Assembly (NCBI GenBank): GCA_002343775.1
Contig: DDSH01000005.1
Span: forward strand, 1 to 64,000
DNA: 64,000 nt
Origin: Anaerolineales bacterium UBA2395
Lineage (GTDB): Bacteria; Chloroflexota; Anaerolineae; Anaerolineales; Villigracilaceae
Reading direction: 5' to 3'
Shown: in pieces, positions 25,973-33,475 of the stretch
Layout of the letters: each line of letters opens with the position of its first letter
How positions within the stretch are numbered: position 1 is the stretch's first letter
The notes under the pieces: model-generated
What the model was told of the DNA's origin: nothing
Seen by the model: the letters and a program-made list of their open reading frames with translations, nothing else
The model's database searches: none
Position numbers and translations under genes: made by a program

Positions 25973-26442
25973 GGTTGCCTTTTCTCCAGTCTTTGGGTTG
26001 GCTCGATGATCACATTCTCAGAGAGGCTGATCCCAAGCCGCGCTGAACCGCATTTGATTTCATCCCCCGAGGTGATGACCGTTGGCATGGTAATGAGTGA
26101 ATCGTTCAGGATCGTACCATTGGTGGAGCCAAGATCTTCCAGCCACCACTGCCCATGGTGATAGACCAGTTGGGCATGGCGGGCGGATACGGTATCATCC
26201 ATCAGCGGGATGTCGCAGCCAGGGTCTCGCCCAAGAGTGATCTCCGGTTGGGAAAAGTACTTCAACGCCGGCGCACCGCTTCCATGCCTGACCATGAGGC
26301 TGATCCCGGGAACGCGGCGGTTTGCAAGCGTGAAGCTTTGTCTCTGCACCTCGCGGTACAGATAATACAGTACCCATCCAAGAAAACCATACAAAGCCAG
26401 GGCTGTCAAAAGCCGCAAAGCCAATACGATGGATCCGCTCAT
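25969..26442 (-). CDS. Membrane-anchored FHA-domain protein
   Basis: 157 residues: a single N-terminal helix (ALRLLTALALYGFLGWVLYY), a short linker, then an FHA domain with LGRDPGCDIPL, SARHAQLVYHHGQWWLEDLGS and TNGTILND. FHA domains bind phosphothreonine. Layout (one TM plus FHA) matches actinobacterial FhaB (FipA). Upstream start overlaps the preceding FhaA-like gene by four bases. Targets unknown; a serine/threonine kinase is not in the window. Confidence 0.9.
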   Translation of the reverse strand: MSGSIVLALRLLTALALYGFLGWVLYYLYREVQRQSFTLANRRVPGISLMVRHGSGAPALKYFSQPEITLGRDPGCDIPLMDDTVSARHAQLVYHHGQWWLEDLGSTNGTILNDSLITMPTVITSGDEIKCGSARLGISLSENVIIEPTQRLEKRQP

Positions 26443-27257
26443 TTTTTGTTTAGTTTCGCAGTGGAGTGTTCTTTCAATATGGCAGTTGGGCGTTCGGCAG
26501 CCGCATTGGGCAGCGGAGCCGTATCTTTCAAGTCGGTGCGGGGAGGAGGATTGTCCTGACCGAAGATAAGCGCCACACCGGCAAGTGAAATTACGTCTCC
26601 CGGGTACAACACGCTCTGGCTGGTGCGCTGTCCATTGACGAAGGTGCCACCTGTGGAGTTCAGATCAAAGACAACAAAGCGCCCTTTGATGGCACGCAGC
26701 TGGGCATGATTGCGGGAAACGCGCGGATCGTCGATGATCAACTGATTATCGAGCCGGCGTCCAATGTTTACCACAGGTAAGTTGAGCGGGAAGACCTTGA
26801 CACCCTCAACGATCAAAAAAGCGTTTTCCGGTATGGTTTCGCCCTCGATCAGACTGCCTGTATCCAAAGGAGTTGCGTTCGTTTCTGACATGGACTCTAT
26901 CCGATTGGACGCCAAAACTTTGGCGTCGTTGGTTGAAATGGTTGGATCGGTCGAAATAGTGATGCTGGGAGATATTGTAAACTGAAGCCCCGCTTCCTGA
27001 GCCACCGTTACGATTGAGTGTAACAAAACTGTAAGAAAGGCTTGGTCCTGCCATTGCGCGGCAGTATCCGGGTGCAGGACAAGCGTGAACGTATCAGGCG
27101 CTGTGGGCAAGCCGCTTTGCGCCGAACTCGAATTTTGCTGGATCGTCGCGGCAATTTTTTGGATGATGACATCCTCCACCTTTTTGCCGGGCAGAGCGTT
27201 CAGCAAGTCAACTTCGATAAGGTTTTGTAGCCTTGCCTCGATTTCTCTCAGATTCAT
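26439..27257 (-). CDS. FhaA-like protein (N-terminal DUF3662 plus C-terminal FHA)
   Basis: 272 residues. The N-terminal 110 residues (LREIEARLQNLIEVDLLNAL and an AQWQDQ...LTVLLHSIV segment) match the FhaA/DUF3662 type domain. Residues 165-250 are an FHA domain: NIGRRLDNQLIIDDPRVSRNHAQL, then GRFVVFDLNSTGGTFVNGQ. In actinobacteria FhaA is phosphorylated by PknB and binds lipid II flippase MurJ. First of a coupled set with the TM-FHA gene, mtnP and the SEDS fusion. Assignment of the first domain is by pattern, not search. Confidence 0.86.
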   Translation of the reverse strand: MNLREIEARLQNLIEVDLLNALPGKKVEDVIIQKIAATIQQNSSSAQSGLPTAPDTFTLVLHPDTAAQWQDQAFLTVLLHSIVTVAQEAGLQFTISPSITISTDPTISTNDAKVLASNRIESMSETNATPLDTGSLIEGETIPENAFLIVEGVKVFPLNLPVVNIGRRLDNQLIIDDPRVSRNHAQLRAIKGRFVVFDLNSTGGTFVNGQRTSQSVLYPGDVISLAGVALIFGQDNPPPRTDLKDTAPLPNAAAERPTAILKEHSTAKLNKK

Positions 27258-27331
27258 GTGCGCACACTGGTGGGATTATAGGTTGTGAGCGGCATTTCCG
27301 CAAGTCTGACCAATGGTGGAGCGCTTCAAGA

Positions 27332-27931
27332 TCAGGCTCGAACCGGGGGCAGAACCTGCCTGCAATTGGGGCACGTCTTATCGCCTGCCCGAACGACATA
27401 TCCGCAATTCGGGCAAGTGGTTGGTTGAGCCCTGCCCATCGGCGCTCCACAGGCGACGCAGGAAGGCTCCCCAACGGGGTTGGCAACGTGGCAGTATTCA
27501 CAGGTAGTGCGTCTCAGATTCTCCGAAAGTTCAGCCGATGCCCCGGCAGCGCGCGCCGACTTCGAGATGACCTGCCACACGCGCTCCCTTAAATTCAGGT
27601 GCTCGATATCCTGGGCGATGTCATCCAGTCTGCCGAGCAGGCTGAACGGATTTTTCAGCGCAGCAAGAGCGCTCACGCCAAGGCTGGCAGCAACCCCCAG
27701 CCATGCCTGCTGCCCTAACTCCACCATGATGCCTTCATCCAATGTTTGGATCGTGACCGTCATGGCAGTTTGCCCTCCGGAAGCTGCATCGGGTCGAGTT
27801 CCCATTTGAACGACAACCCTGTCGCTTTTTCCAAGGATCTGAGCGCGTAGGTTGCCTCGATTGAATTCGCCCAACAATGCCTGGGCAATATCCATTGGCT
27901 TGATTTTTCCGTGAAAGATTTTTCGCTCCAT
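27332..27931 (-). CDS. Double zinc-ribbon protein
   Basis: 199 residues. The N-terminal 130 residues are a mixed helical and strand part with a hydrophobic Gly/Ala stretch (WLGVAASLGVSALAAL). The tail holds two zinc ribbons: CEYCHVANPVGEPSCVACG and CPNCGYVVRAGDKTCPNCR. Role unknown, likely adaptor or binding. Lies 74 bases upstream of the FhaA-like gene on the same strand, so it may belong to the same transcript. Confidence 0.85.
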   Translation of the reverse strand: MERKIFHGKIKPMDIAQALLGEFNRGNLRAQILGKSDRVVVQMGTRPDAASGGQTAMTVTIQTLDEGIMVELGQQAWLGVAASLGVSALAALKNPFSLLGRLDDIAQDIEHLNLRERVWQVISKSARAAGASAELSENLRRTTCEYCHVANPVGEPSCVACGAPMGRAQPTTCPNCGYVVRAGDKTCPNCRQVLPPVRA

Positions 27932-27980
27932 GAACTCGATTATAATCGTCTTTACGATTCTCCTTGGAAAATTATACGAA

Positions 27981-28592
27981 ATGAAGCGACTCTGGTTTCA
28001 CTCTTTTACTATATCCTCTTTAATTTCCACATTCCTCGTCTTGATATTTGCCGCATCCCCCCTCGCCGGCGTATCGGCTCAACAACCGACGGAAACCCCC
28101 TCGTCTGGAAGCGGGATGTTCATCACCAATATCACTGATACCGAACCATACGTAAACGTTCGTCTGGGACCGAGTTCGACGATCTATCCCATCGTTGGAA
28201 CTATTCCATACGGCGGCACCGCACCCGCGTTGGGGCGCTCGCAAGGCGGGGATTGGATACAGATCGAGTTTCCGTCTGCGCCGGGAGGAACAGGATGGGT
28301 GTATTCCCCACTGGTTCAAGTCTCGCCGCCGGGCACGTTGCGGATCGTAGAATCGCCTCCCACGCCTGTGCCTCCGGCAACATCCACCATCGACCCGACC
28401 CTGGCGGCGCAATTTGTGGTTGTCCCAACCTCCACCCGATTACCGACCTTTACACCGCCACCCCCATTGGTTACACCCGAATATATTGAAGCGATCACAT
28501 CGAATGAAGAAGCCACCCCGTTGGCTTCCATTATTATGGCATTTGCTGTGTTGGGAGTGATCGGTTTTTTTCTATCCCTCCTCCGGCGTTGA
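27981..28592 (+). CDS. SH3-type surface protein with C-terminal membrane anchor
   Basis: 203 residues. Signal peptide from MKRLWFHS through a hydrophobic core to GVSAQQ. An SH3b-type domain follows (YVNVRLGPSSTIYPIVGTIP ... WIQIEF ... GWVYSPLV), then a Pro/Thr linker and one C-terminal helix ending LSLLRR. The start is the ATG at 27981, because a TATAAT lies at 27941-27946 upstream and earlier codons show no signal. Divergent from the zinc-ribbon gene; coupled to its paralogue by overlapping stop/start. Likely wall-facing. Confidence 0.82.
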   Translation: MKRLWFHSFTISSLISTFLVLIFAASPLAGVSAQQPTETPSSGSGMFITNITDTEPYVNVRLGPSSTIYPIVGTIPYGGTAPALGRSQGGDWIQIEFPSAPGGTGWVYSPLVQVSPPGTLRIVESPPTPVPPATSTIDPTLAAQFVVVPTSTRLPTFTPPPPLVTPEYIEAITSNEEATPLASIIMAFAVLGVIGFFLSLLRR

Positions 28593-29218
28593 TGACGCGA
28601 ATGAACAATCGAATTGTCAGACCGACCCTCTTTTTGCTGTTAATGCTCGCCGGGTTGGGCTTCCTCTTTCGCTCTCCTGCAACCTTCTCTGCTTTTGCCC
28701 AGCAGCCAACCGGTTCGGTTCCCACCGTGACAGGTACAGCCACTGGGATGATCGTACGGGTCAATTTCGACCTTAACATCGTAAACGTCTACTCGGGTCC
28801 AAGTTCCTTTAATTATCCCTCCGTGGGTGTGTTATTAAAAGGGCAGGAAGTCCCCGCCTTCGGGATATCCAGTGACGGAAATTATATTCAAGTGTACTAT
28901 CCAGGTGTGCCGGAAAGGGTTGCCTGGGTGTTTGGACCGTATGTGACCACCATCAAGACGGGACGACTTCCAGTTATCCCGGCGCCCGCGACGCCCACGC
29001 CTCTTTCCACGCCGACACTGGATCCGACGTTGGCTGCGGCTTTTATCGACCCTGTTACGCCTACCCGCCTCCCGACGTTCACTCCGCCGCCGCAGCTGGT
29101 TGTTGCAACCTTCCTCCCTGAGGAGGAGATCAATCGTGTCCCAATGGGGTTGCTGATCTTTGGGCTGGGCGTTATCGGTCTTTTTGGCGCGTTGATATCC
29201 TTTCTGCGGGGGCAATAA
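28592..29218 (+). CDS. SH3-type surface protein, tandem paralogue
   Basis: 208 residues with the same plan as its upstream neighbour: hydrophobic signal, SH3b-type core (NVYSGPSSFNYPSVGVL ... YIQVYY ... AWVFGPYV), linker, and TM anchor LLIFGLGVIGLFGALISFL. The linkers share TRLPTFTPPP and DPTLAA, so they arose by duplication. ATG at 28592 overlaps the stop of the first gene (TGATG). Followed by a terminator. Confidence 0.82.
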   Translation: MTRMNNRIVRPTLFLLLMLAGLGFLFRSPATFSAFAQQPTGSVPTVTGTATGMIVRVNFDLNIVNVYSGPSSFNYPSVGVLLKGQEVPAFGISSDGNYIQVYYPGVPERVAWVFGPYVTTIKTGRLPVIPAPATPTPLSTPTLDPTLAAAFIDPVTPTRLPTFTPPPQLVVATFLPEEEINRVPMGLLIFGLGVIGLFGALISFLRGQ

Positions 29219-29228
29219 ACAGGATAAA

Positions 29229-29262
29229 AAATGGGCAGCCCGTAATAGGCTGCCCATTTGAT
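29229..29262. terminator. Terminator between SH3 protein and A-type carrier
   Basis: AAATGGGCAGCC (29229-29240) pairs with GGCTGCCCATTT (29248-29259) over a seven-base loop; A/T runs on both sides make it usable for both convergent genes. Confidence 0.9.
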
Positions 29263-29276
29263 TTCTTGAGATGGAA

Positions 29277-29690
29277 TTAGTTATTGCATCCGCAGGAACC
29301 GCCGCCGCATCCGCAAGAACCGCCTTCGCTTGCATTGGAGCCGCAGGCGCATCCGCCTTCCCCGTGACTGTGCTTGCCCGCATTGGGGCTGTTCACCGCA
29401 AAGCCCGCGCCGCGCTGGGGATCGTTCACAAAATCCACTGTGGCATTGCGCAAATAATCAATCGAAACTTCGTCTACGACTACTTTAACGCCATCTGCTT
29501 CGAAGGTCGTATCCTGGTCGCGGAAGTTATTATCCAGAGCCATTCCAAAATTGACGCCACAACATCCTCCCCCGGCGACATAAACGCGCAGGGCATATCC
29601 CTGCAGGTTGCGTTCGGTCAGAATGTCCCTGACCGCCTTGCTGGCGGCGGGGGTCAGTGTGAAAATCTGTGTATTGATTTCCTGGAGCAT
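29277..29690 (-). CDS. A-type Fe-S carrier (IscA/ErpA family) with Cys-rich tail
   Basis: 137 residues. Core IscA fold: ITQIFTLTPAASKAV-type start, RVYVAGGGCCGVNFGM with the first conserved Cys (C43), and GFAVNSPNAG before the C-terminus. The usual CGCGSSF end is replaced by a longer tail with a His spacer and CACGSN ... CGCGGGSCGC, giving eight Cys in all (43, 44, 114, 116, 126, 128, 133, 135). It probably passes or stores Fe-S clusters or iron; the tail is unusual. Ribosome site AAAAGGAG. Lies far from the suf operon. Confidence 0.88.
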   Translation of the reverse strand: MLQEINTQIFTLTPAASKAVRDILTERNLQGYALRVYVAGGGCCGVNFGMALDNNFRDQDTTFEADGVKVVVDEVSIDYLRNATVDFVNDPQRGAGFAVNSPNAGKHSHGEGGCACGSNASEGGSCGCGGGSCGCNN

Positions 29691-29726
29691 GGTAATTTCT
29701 CCTTTTTTACATTTAAATGTGGACGA

Positions 29727-29755
29727 ATGTTATCAGGTTTGAGTTTGACTGTCAA
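29727..29755 (-). promoter_or_regulatory. Promoter of the A-type carrier gene
   Basis: On the minus strand TTGACA at 29755-29750 and TAACAT at 29732-29727, spacer 17. It is divergent from the hppA promoter 36 bases away. Confidence 0.7.
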
Positions 29756-29790
29756 CTTTAATTTATGAAGATTAACGCTGCGCTTATTTC

Positions 29791-29819
29791 TTGACACAAA
29801 CCCTTTGCCCCTGTAAAAT
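29791..29819 (+). promoter_or_regulatory. Promoter of hppA
   Basis: TTGACA at 29791-29796 and TAAAAT at 29814-29819, spacer 17. Confidence 0.78.
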
Positions 29820-30039
29820 CTCCCTGCCCATTTATCGACCAAGGTCGATATTCTTTTTACCGAATGGGTATTTTCAGGAAAAGGGGTTGCGGGATGCAGT
29901 CACTTGTACTGAAAATGGTAGTGTAAATGCAGATCGACGCGGATTTTCGAGGTAATGTTGAAAAACCAGATAGAATCAGCGTTCATCTGCTTTCTGATTT
30001 AAGTTCCGACCAAAGACTAAAGGAGATTGGAGAAGTGTT
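29820..30039 (+). promoter_or_regulatory. Long untranslated leader of hppA
   Basis: About 210 bases of transcribed leader with no open frame of note. It opens with ATCGACC-AA-GGTCGAT (29834-29849) followed by TATTCTTTTT, which could be a weak terminator or attenuator. No known riboswitch consensus was recognised. The start codon is preceded by GGAGATTGGAGAAGTGTT. Confidence 0.45.
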
Positions 30040-32325
30040 ATGCAGTTCGATATGTTGTTAGCCTCTACGGCTCGACCGCCGCTGCCTCTTCTGTGGTGGC
30101 TGGGTCCGATCGCGGCTCTGATTGCTCTCGGCTTTGCCTTCTATCTGTATCGCCAGTTGATGCAGTTGAGTGAGGGTAACGAGCGGATGCAGGAAATCGC
30201 CCAGGCTGTCCGTGAGGGCGCCATGGCATACCTGCGGAGTCAATACAGGGTGGTTGGGATCGTATTCGCTGTGTTGTTTGTGATCTTTTTGGTGCTGTCC
30301 TGGTTCCACCTTCAGAACCCAATTGTGCCGTATGCGTTTCTGACCGGCGGTTTGTTCTCCGGTTTGTGTGGTTATATCGGCATGAAGACGGCAACGAACG
30401 CTTCTGCCCGTACTACATTTGCAGCCACAAAGAGCTTGAACAGTGCATTGCAGGTTGCTCTGCGAGCAGGCGCGGTGATGGGCTTGGTAGTGGTGGGTTT
30501 TGCGTTGCTGGATATCACAGTCTGGTTCTTGCTGTTGTACAACGTCTTCCCGGTGGTGTTTCCTAACGCATTTGAATTTTTGTTGACCGAAAATCCATTA
30601 CCCCAGATCACAGCGGTCATGCTTAGCTTCGGCATGGGGGCATCTACACAGGCGTTGTTTGCACGTGTAGGCGGCGGTATCTATACCAAGGCGGCGGATG
30701 TCGGCGCAGACCTGGTCGGCAAGGTTGAGGCGAATATCCCTGAGGATGACCCGCGCAACCCTGCAACCATCGCAGACAATGTCGGTGACAATGTTGGTGA
30801 TGTGGCTGGTATGGGCGCGGATTTGTATGAATCCTATGCGGGTTCCATTCTGGCGACTTCCGCGTTGGGTGTGGCGGCGGTCGGTTTGCAGGGTTCTGAC
30901 CTGCAGATGGGGATGATCTTCATTTCCGCCCCGATCGTTCTTGCGGCTTTGGGCGTCGTTCTCTCCATCCTGGCGCTGTACGTTGTCCGGTCGAAGGAAG
31001 ATGCGACTCAAGGCGAACTGATCGGCGCGTTGAGCCGTGGTCTGTATGTCAGTTCTGCCGGTATTGGCGTGTTGTCTCTGCCTGTTTTCTACTTCATCGG
31101 GTTGCCGAATTGGTTCGCCATGTGGTTCGTGGTGCTCACAGGGCTTGTCGTTGGTGTGGCAGTTGGCAAGCTCACGGAGTATTACACTTCTCATGCGTTT
31201 GCTCCCACGCAAAAGATCGCCCAGCAGGCAAATACCAGTACTGCCACTGCGATCATCGAAGGAGTTGCGCTTGGTATGAATTCCACTGGAATGCCGGTTG
31301 TGGTGGTGTTGATCGGTATTGTGGTTAGCTTTTACGTATCAGGTGGCGCTGAGAGTATTTTGATGGGTCTGTATGGCGTGGGGTTGGCAGCGGTTAGTAT
31401 GCTTTCCACGCTTGGTTTTACGCTTGCCACTGATGCCTATGGTCCGATTGCGGATAATGCTGGTGGAAATGCCGAAATGTCTGGGTTGGATCCTGAAGTG
31501 CGTCATCGTACAGATCAATTGGATGCGGTGGGTAACACGACGGCTGCCATCGGAAAGGGCTTTGCGATCGGCTCGGCTGCATTGACCGCCATGGCGCTTC
31601 TAGCCGCATACCTTGAAGAGATTCGCTTGGTGCTGGGTGAGTTGCGCGGTGTGACGGAACTGGTCGTGGATGGAGTTGCGATCAAGGTTTCGGAATTGAC
31701 CGTGCAGAATTTCATGACCTACTATGATGTGACGCTTCTGAACCCCGCCGTTTTGGTGGGCGTCTTTAGTGGCGTGGTCACCGCCTTTTACTTCTCTGCC
31801 CTCACCATGAGTGCGGTCGGGCGTGCTGCGGGCGGCATGGTGGAGGAAGTCCGCCGTCAGTTCCGTGAAATTCCTGGCATTCTCGAAGGGAAGGCAAAAC
31901 CCGATTATGCCCGCTGCGTGGAGATTAGTACGATTTCTGCACAACGTGAGATGACCATGCCATCTCTCATTGCGATTGTGATCCCTGTGTTGATCGGCTC
32001 GATCTTTGGCGTGGCGGGCGTGTTGGGTCTGCTGGTTGGTTCACTTGGAGCTGGGTTTGCGTTGGCGGTGATGATGTCCAATGCAGGCGGCGCATGGGAT
32101 AATGCCAAGAAGTATATTGAATCAGGCGAATACGGCGGCAAGGGTTCCCCTGCTCATAAAGCCGCTGTGGTGGGCGATACCGTCGGTGACCCGTTCAAGG
32201 ATACCTCTGGTCCTTCGCTCAACATCCTTATCAAGTTGATGTCCATGGTTTCGGTGGTATTTGCCGGTTTGATCGTGGCGTTCAGCAACGGTCAGGGTTT
32301 GTTGTTGATGTTGTTGGGTAGATAA
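30040..32325 (+). CDS. hppA: Membrane-bound ion-translocating pyrophosphatase
   Basis: Hydrolyses pyrophosphate and moves H+ or Na+ across the membrane. 761 residues, about 16 helices. Pyrophosphate site DDPRNPATIADNVGDNVGD and a second acidic block GDTVGDPFKDTSGPSLN are diagnostic. In GNTTAAIGKGF (from residue 498) Ala502 and Gly505 stand where K+-independent enzymes have Lys and Thr, so it should be K+-dependent. H+ versus Na+ preference is not clear. Single gene with its own promoter, leader and terminator. Confidence 0.95.
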   Translation: MQFDMLLASTARPPLPLLWWLGPIAALIALGFAFYLYRQLMQLSEGNERMQEIAQAVREGAMAYLRSQYRVVGIVFAVLFVIFLVLSWFHLQNPIVPYAFLTGGLFSGLCGYIGMKTATNASARTTFAATKSLNSALQVALRAGAVMGLVVVGFALLDITVWFLLLYNVFPVVFPNAFEFLLTENPLPQITAVMLSFGMGASTQALFARVGGGIYTKAADVGADLVGKVEANIPEDDPRNPATIADNVGDNVGDVAGMGADLYESYAGSILATSALGVAAVGLQGSDLQMGMIFISAPIVLAALGVVLSILALYVVRSKEDATQGELIGALSRGLYVSSAGIGVLSLPVFYFIGLPNWFAMWFVVLTGLVVGVAVGKLTEYYTSHAFAPTQKIAQQANTSTATAIIEGVALGMNSTGMPVVVVLIGIVVSFYVSGGAESILMGLYGVGLAAVSMLSTLGFTLATDAYGPIADNAGGNAEMSGLDPEVRHRTDQLDAVGNTTAAIGKGFAIGSAALTAMALLAAYLEEIRLVLGELRGVTELVVDGVAIKVSELTVQNFMTYYDVTLLNPAVLVGVFSGVVTAFYFSALTMSAVGRAAGGMVEEVRRQFREIPGILEGKAKPDYARCVEISTISAQREMTMPSLIAIVIPVLIGSIFGVAGVLGLLVGSLGAGFALAVMMSNAGGAWDNAKKYIESGEYGGKGSPAHKAAVVGDTVGDPFKDTSGPSLNILIKLMSMVSVVFAGLIVAFSNGQGLLLMLLGR

Positions 32326-32340
32326 GAGATCGAAGATGAA

Positions 32341-32376
32341 AAGACCGGGTTCCTTTTGGGTGACCCGGTCTTTTTT
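32341..32376 (+). terminator. Terminator after hppA
   Basis: AAGACCGGGT (32341-32350) pairs with ACCCGGTCTT (32363-32372), then more T. Confidence 0.92.
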
Positions 32377-32483
32377 GTAGTGTTTGTTAATTTATTTCAA
32401 TTATGGATAAGAAAGGCAAAGAGTGTCCCTTAACGTGACACTATACTATTTCCGCTATACACGTAAAAATAAAAAATTGCGGG

Positions 32484-33443
32484 TCATTTATCCGCCTTGT
32501 CTATATGTTGGCTTTTGGGAGAGTGTTCGCCTGTGGAAAATTTGCGATCAGGTTCTTTTTTGCTAACTGGCAAGTGCGGATTAAGTGGTTCGAAAAATTT
32601 ACGGTTAAACCCTGTTCTTATCATGATGTTCTTAATAAAAAATATTATGGGAAATGGAAGATTTCTTTTTGCCCAATCCGCCAAAAGTGATTTGTCTAAA
32701 ATTCTTTTTGTTTCAGATTTGTTATCGCTCGCCTCCCATTCGGCGATATAGTCACTTTGCTGAGGTGTGGATTTGAAGATGGGAACATTAAGAATTTTTT
32801 TTGCGATAACCAGAAGATAGATAGGGTGGTTGTTTATTGTTTGGATCCGACTCTTAACTTCTTTTGGATCCCTTACAAGATACCATTTTGCTCCAGGTTT
32901 ATCTTCATAGGCAATCATCCTGACCAACTCGAAACCATTATCACGAGAAAATACGCTGTAATAAAGCTCTGGGCTGAACTGATAAAAGCCATGACCCATA
33001 AAATTATTAGCAGGGGTGATGCCCAGAAAATGTCCACCGACTTTTATCATTTCCATGCAGTTCTTGATCGCGACCGGAAAATTGAAAACATGTTCGAGCG
33101 ACCCCCCATCTAATACCGTCGTATATTTGTCAGTGAGGTCTTTCGATATCTCCATGTTCATGTCATGCAAGTGGGTTGCGCCTTCGTAGGGGGAAACATC
33201 GTAAGAATGGATAGATTTTGCTCCAATAAAATTAAGCAGGGACTCTGCATATCTATTGTTTTTTTTGATAAAACCCTCGGGGATATTAATTTTCCCAAAG
33301 TGGCCATATGATTTCAAGATTTGCCTTAATTCATACTCGGTTAAGTCAAGTGCTTGCCTTCCGATCATTGCGGTGTTTTCGAAATTTACCCCAATCTTTT
33401 GAGCATAAAGTATAAAGCGCACGCCATTCAGGTCGAGTCCCAT
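32484..33443 (-). CDS. Methyltransferase-like protein of glycan locus
   Basis: 319 residues. A central SAM-binding-like part (TTVLDGGSLEHVFNFP and MIKVGGHFLGITPANNF) resembles class I methyltransferases with a weakened motif I, a type common in polysaccharide clusters. An NFxGHGFYQFSPELYY-type segment follows. Catalytic residues cannot be assigned. AT-rich. Last gene of the minus-strand glycan run. Confidence 0.72.
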   Translation of the reverse strand: MGLDLNGVRFILYAQKIGVNFENTAMIGRQALDLTEYELRQILKSYGHFGKINIPEGFIKKNNRYAESLLNFIGAKSIHSYDVSPYEGATHLHDMNMEISKDLTDKYTTVLDGGSLEHVFNFPVAIKNCMEMIKVGGHFLGITPANNFMGHGFYQFSPELYYSVFSRDNGFELVRMIAYEDKPGAKWYLVRDPKEVKSRIQTINNHPIYLLVIAKKILNVPIFKSTPQQSDYIAEWEASDNKSETKRILDKSLLADWAKRNLPFPIIFFIKNIMIRTGFNRKFFEPLNPHLPVSKKEPDRKFSTGEHSPKSQHIDKADK

Positions 33444-33475
33444 TTTTTATCCTTTTCATTTTAATGAGTTTTGCT

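Noticed and set aside
29834..29860. Known riboswitch in the hppA leader
   Set aside because: No fluoride, guanidine, SAM or c-di-GMP consensus could be recognised by eye.
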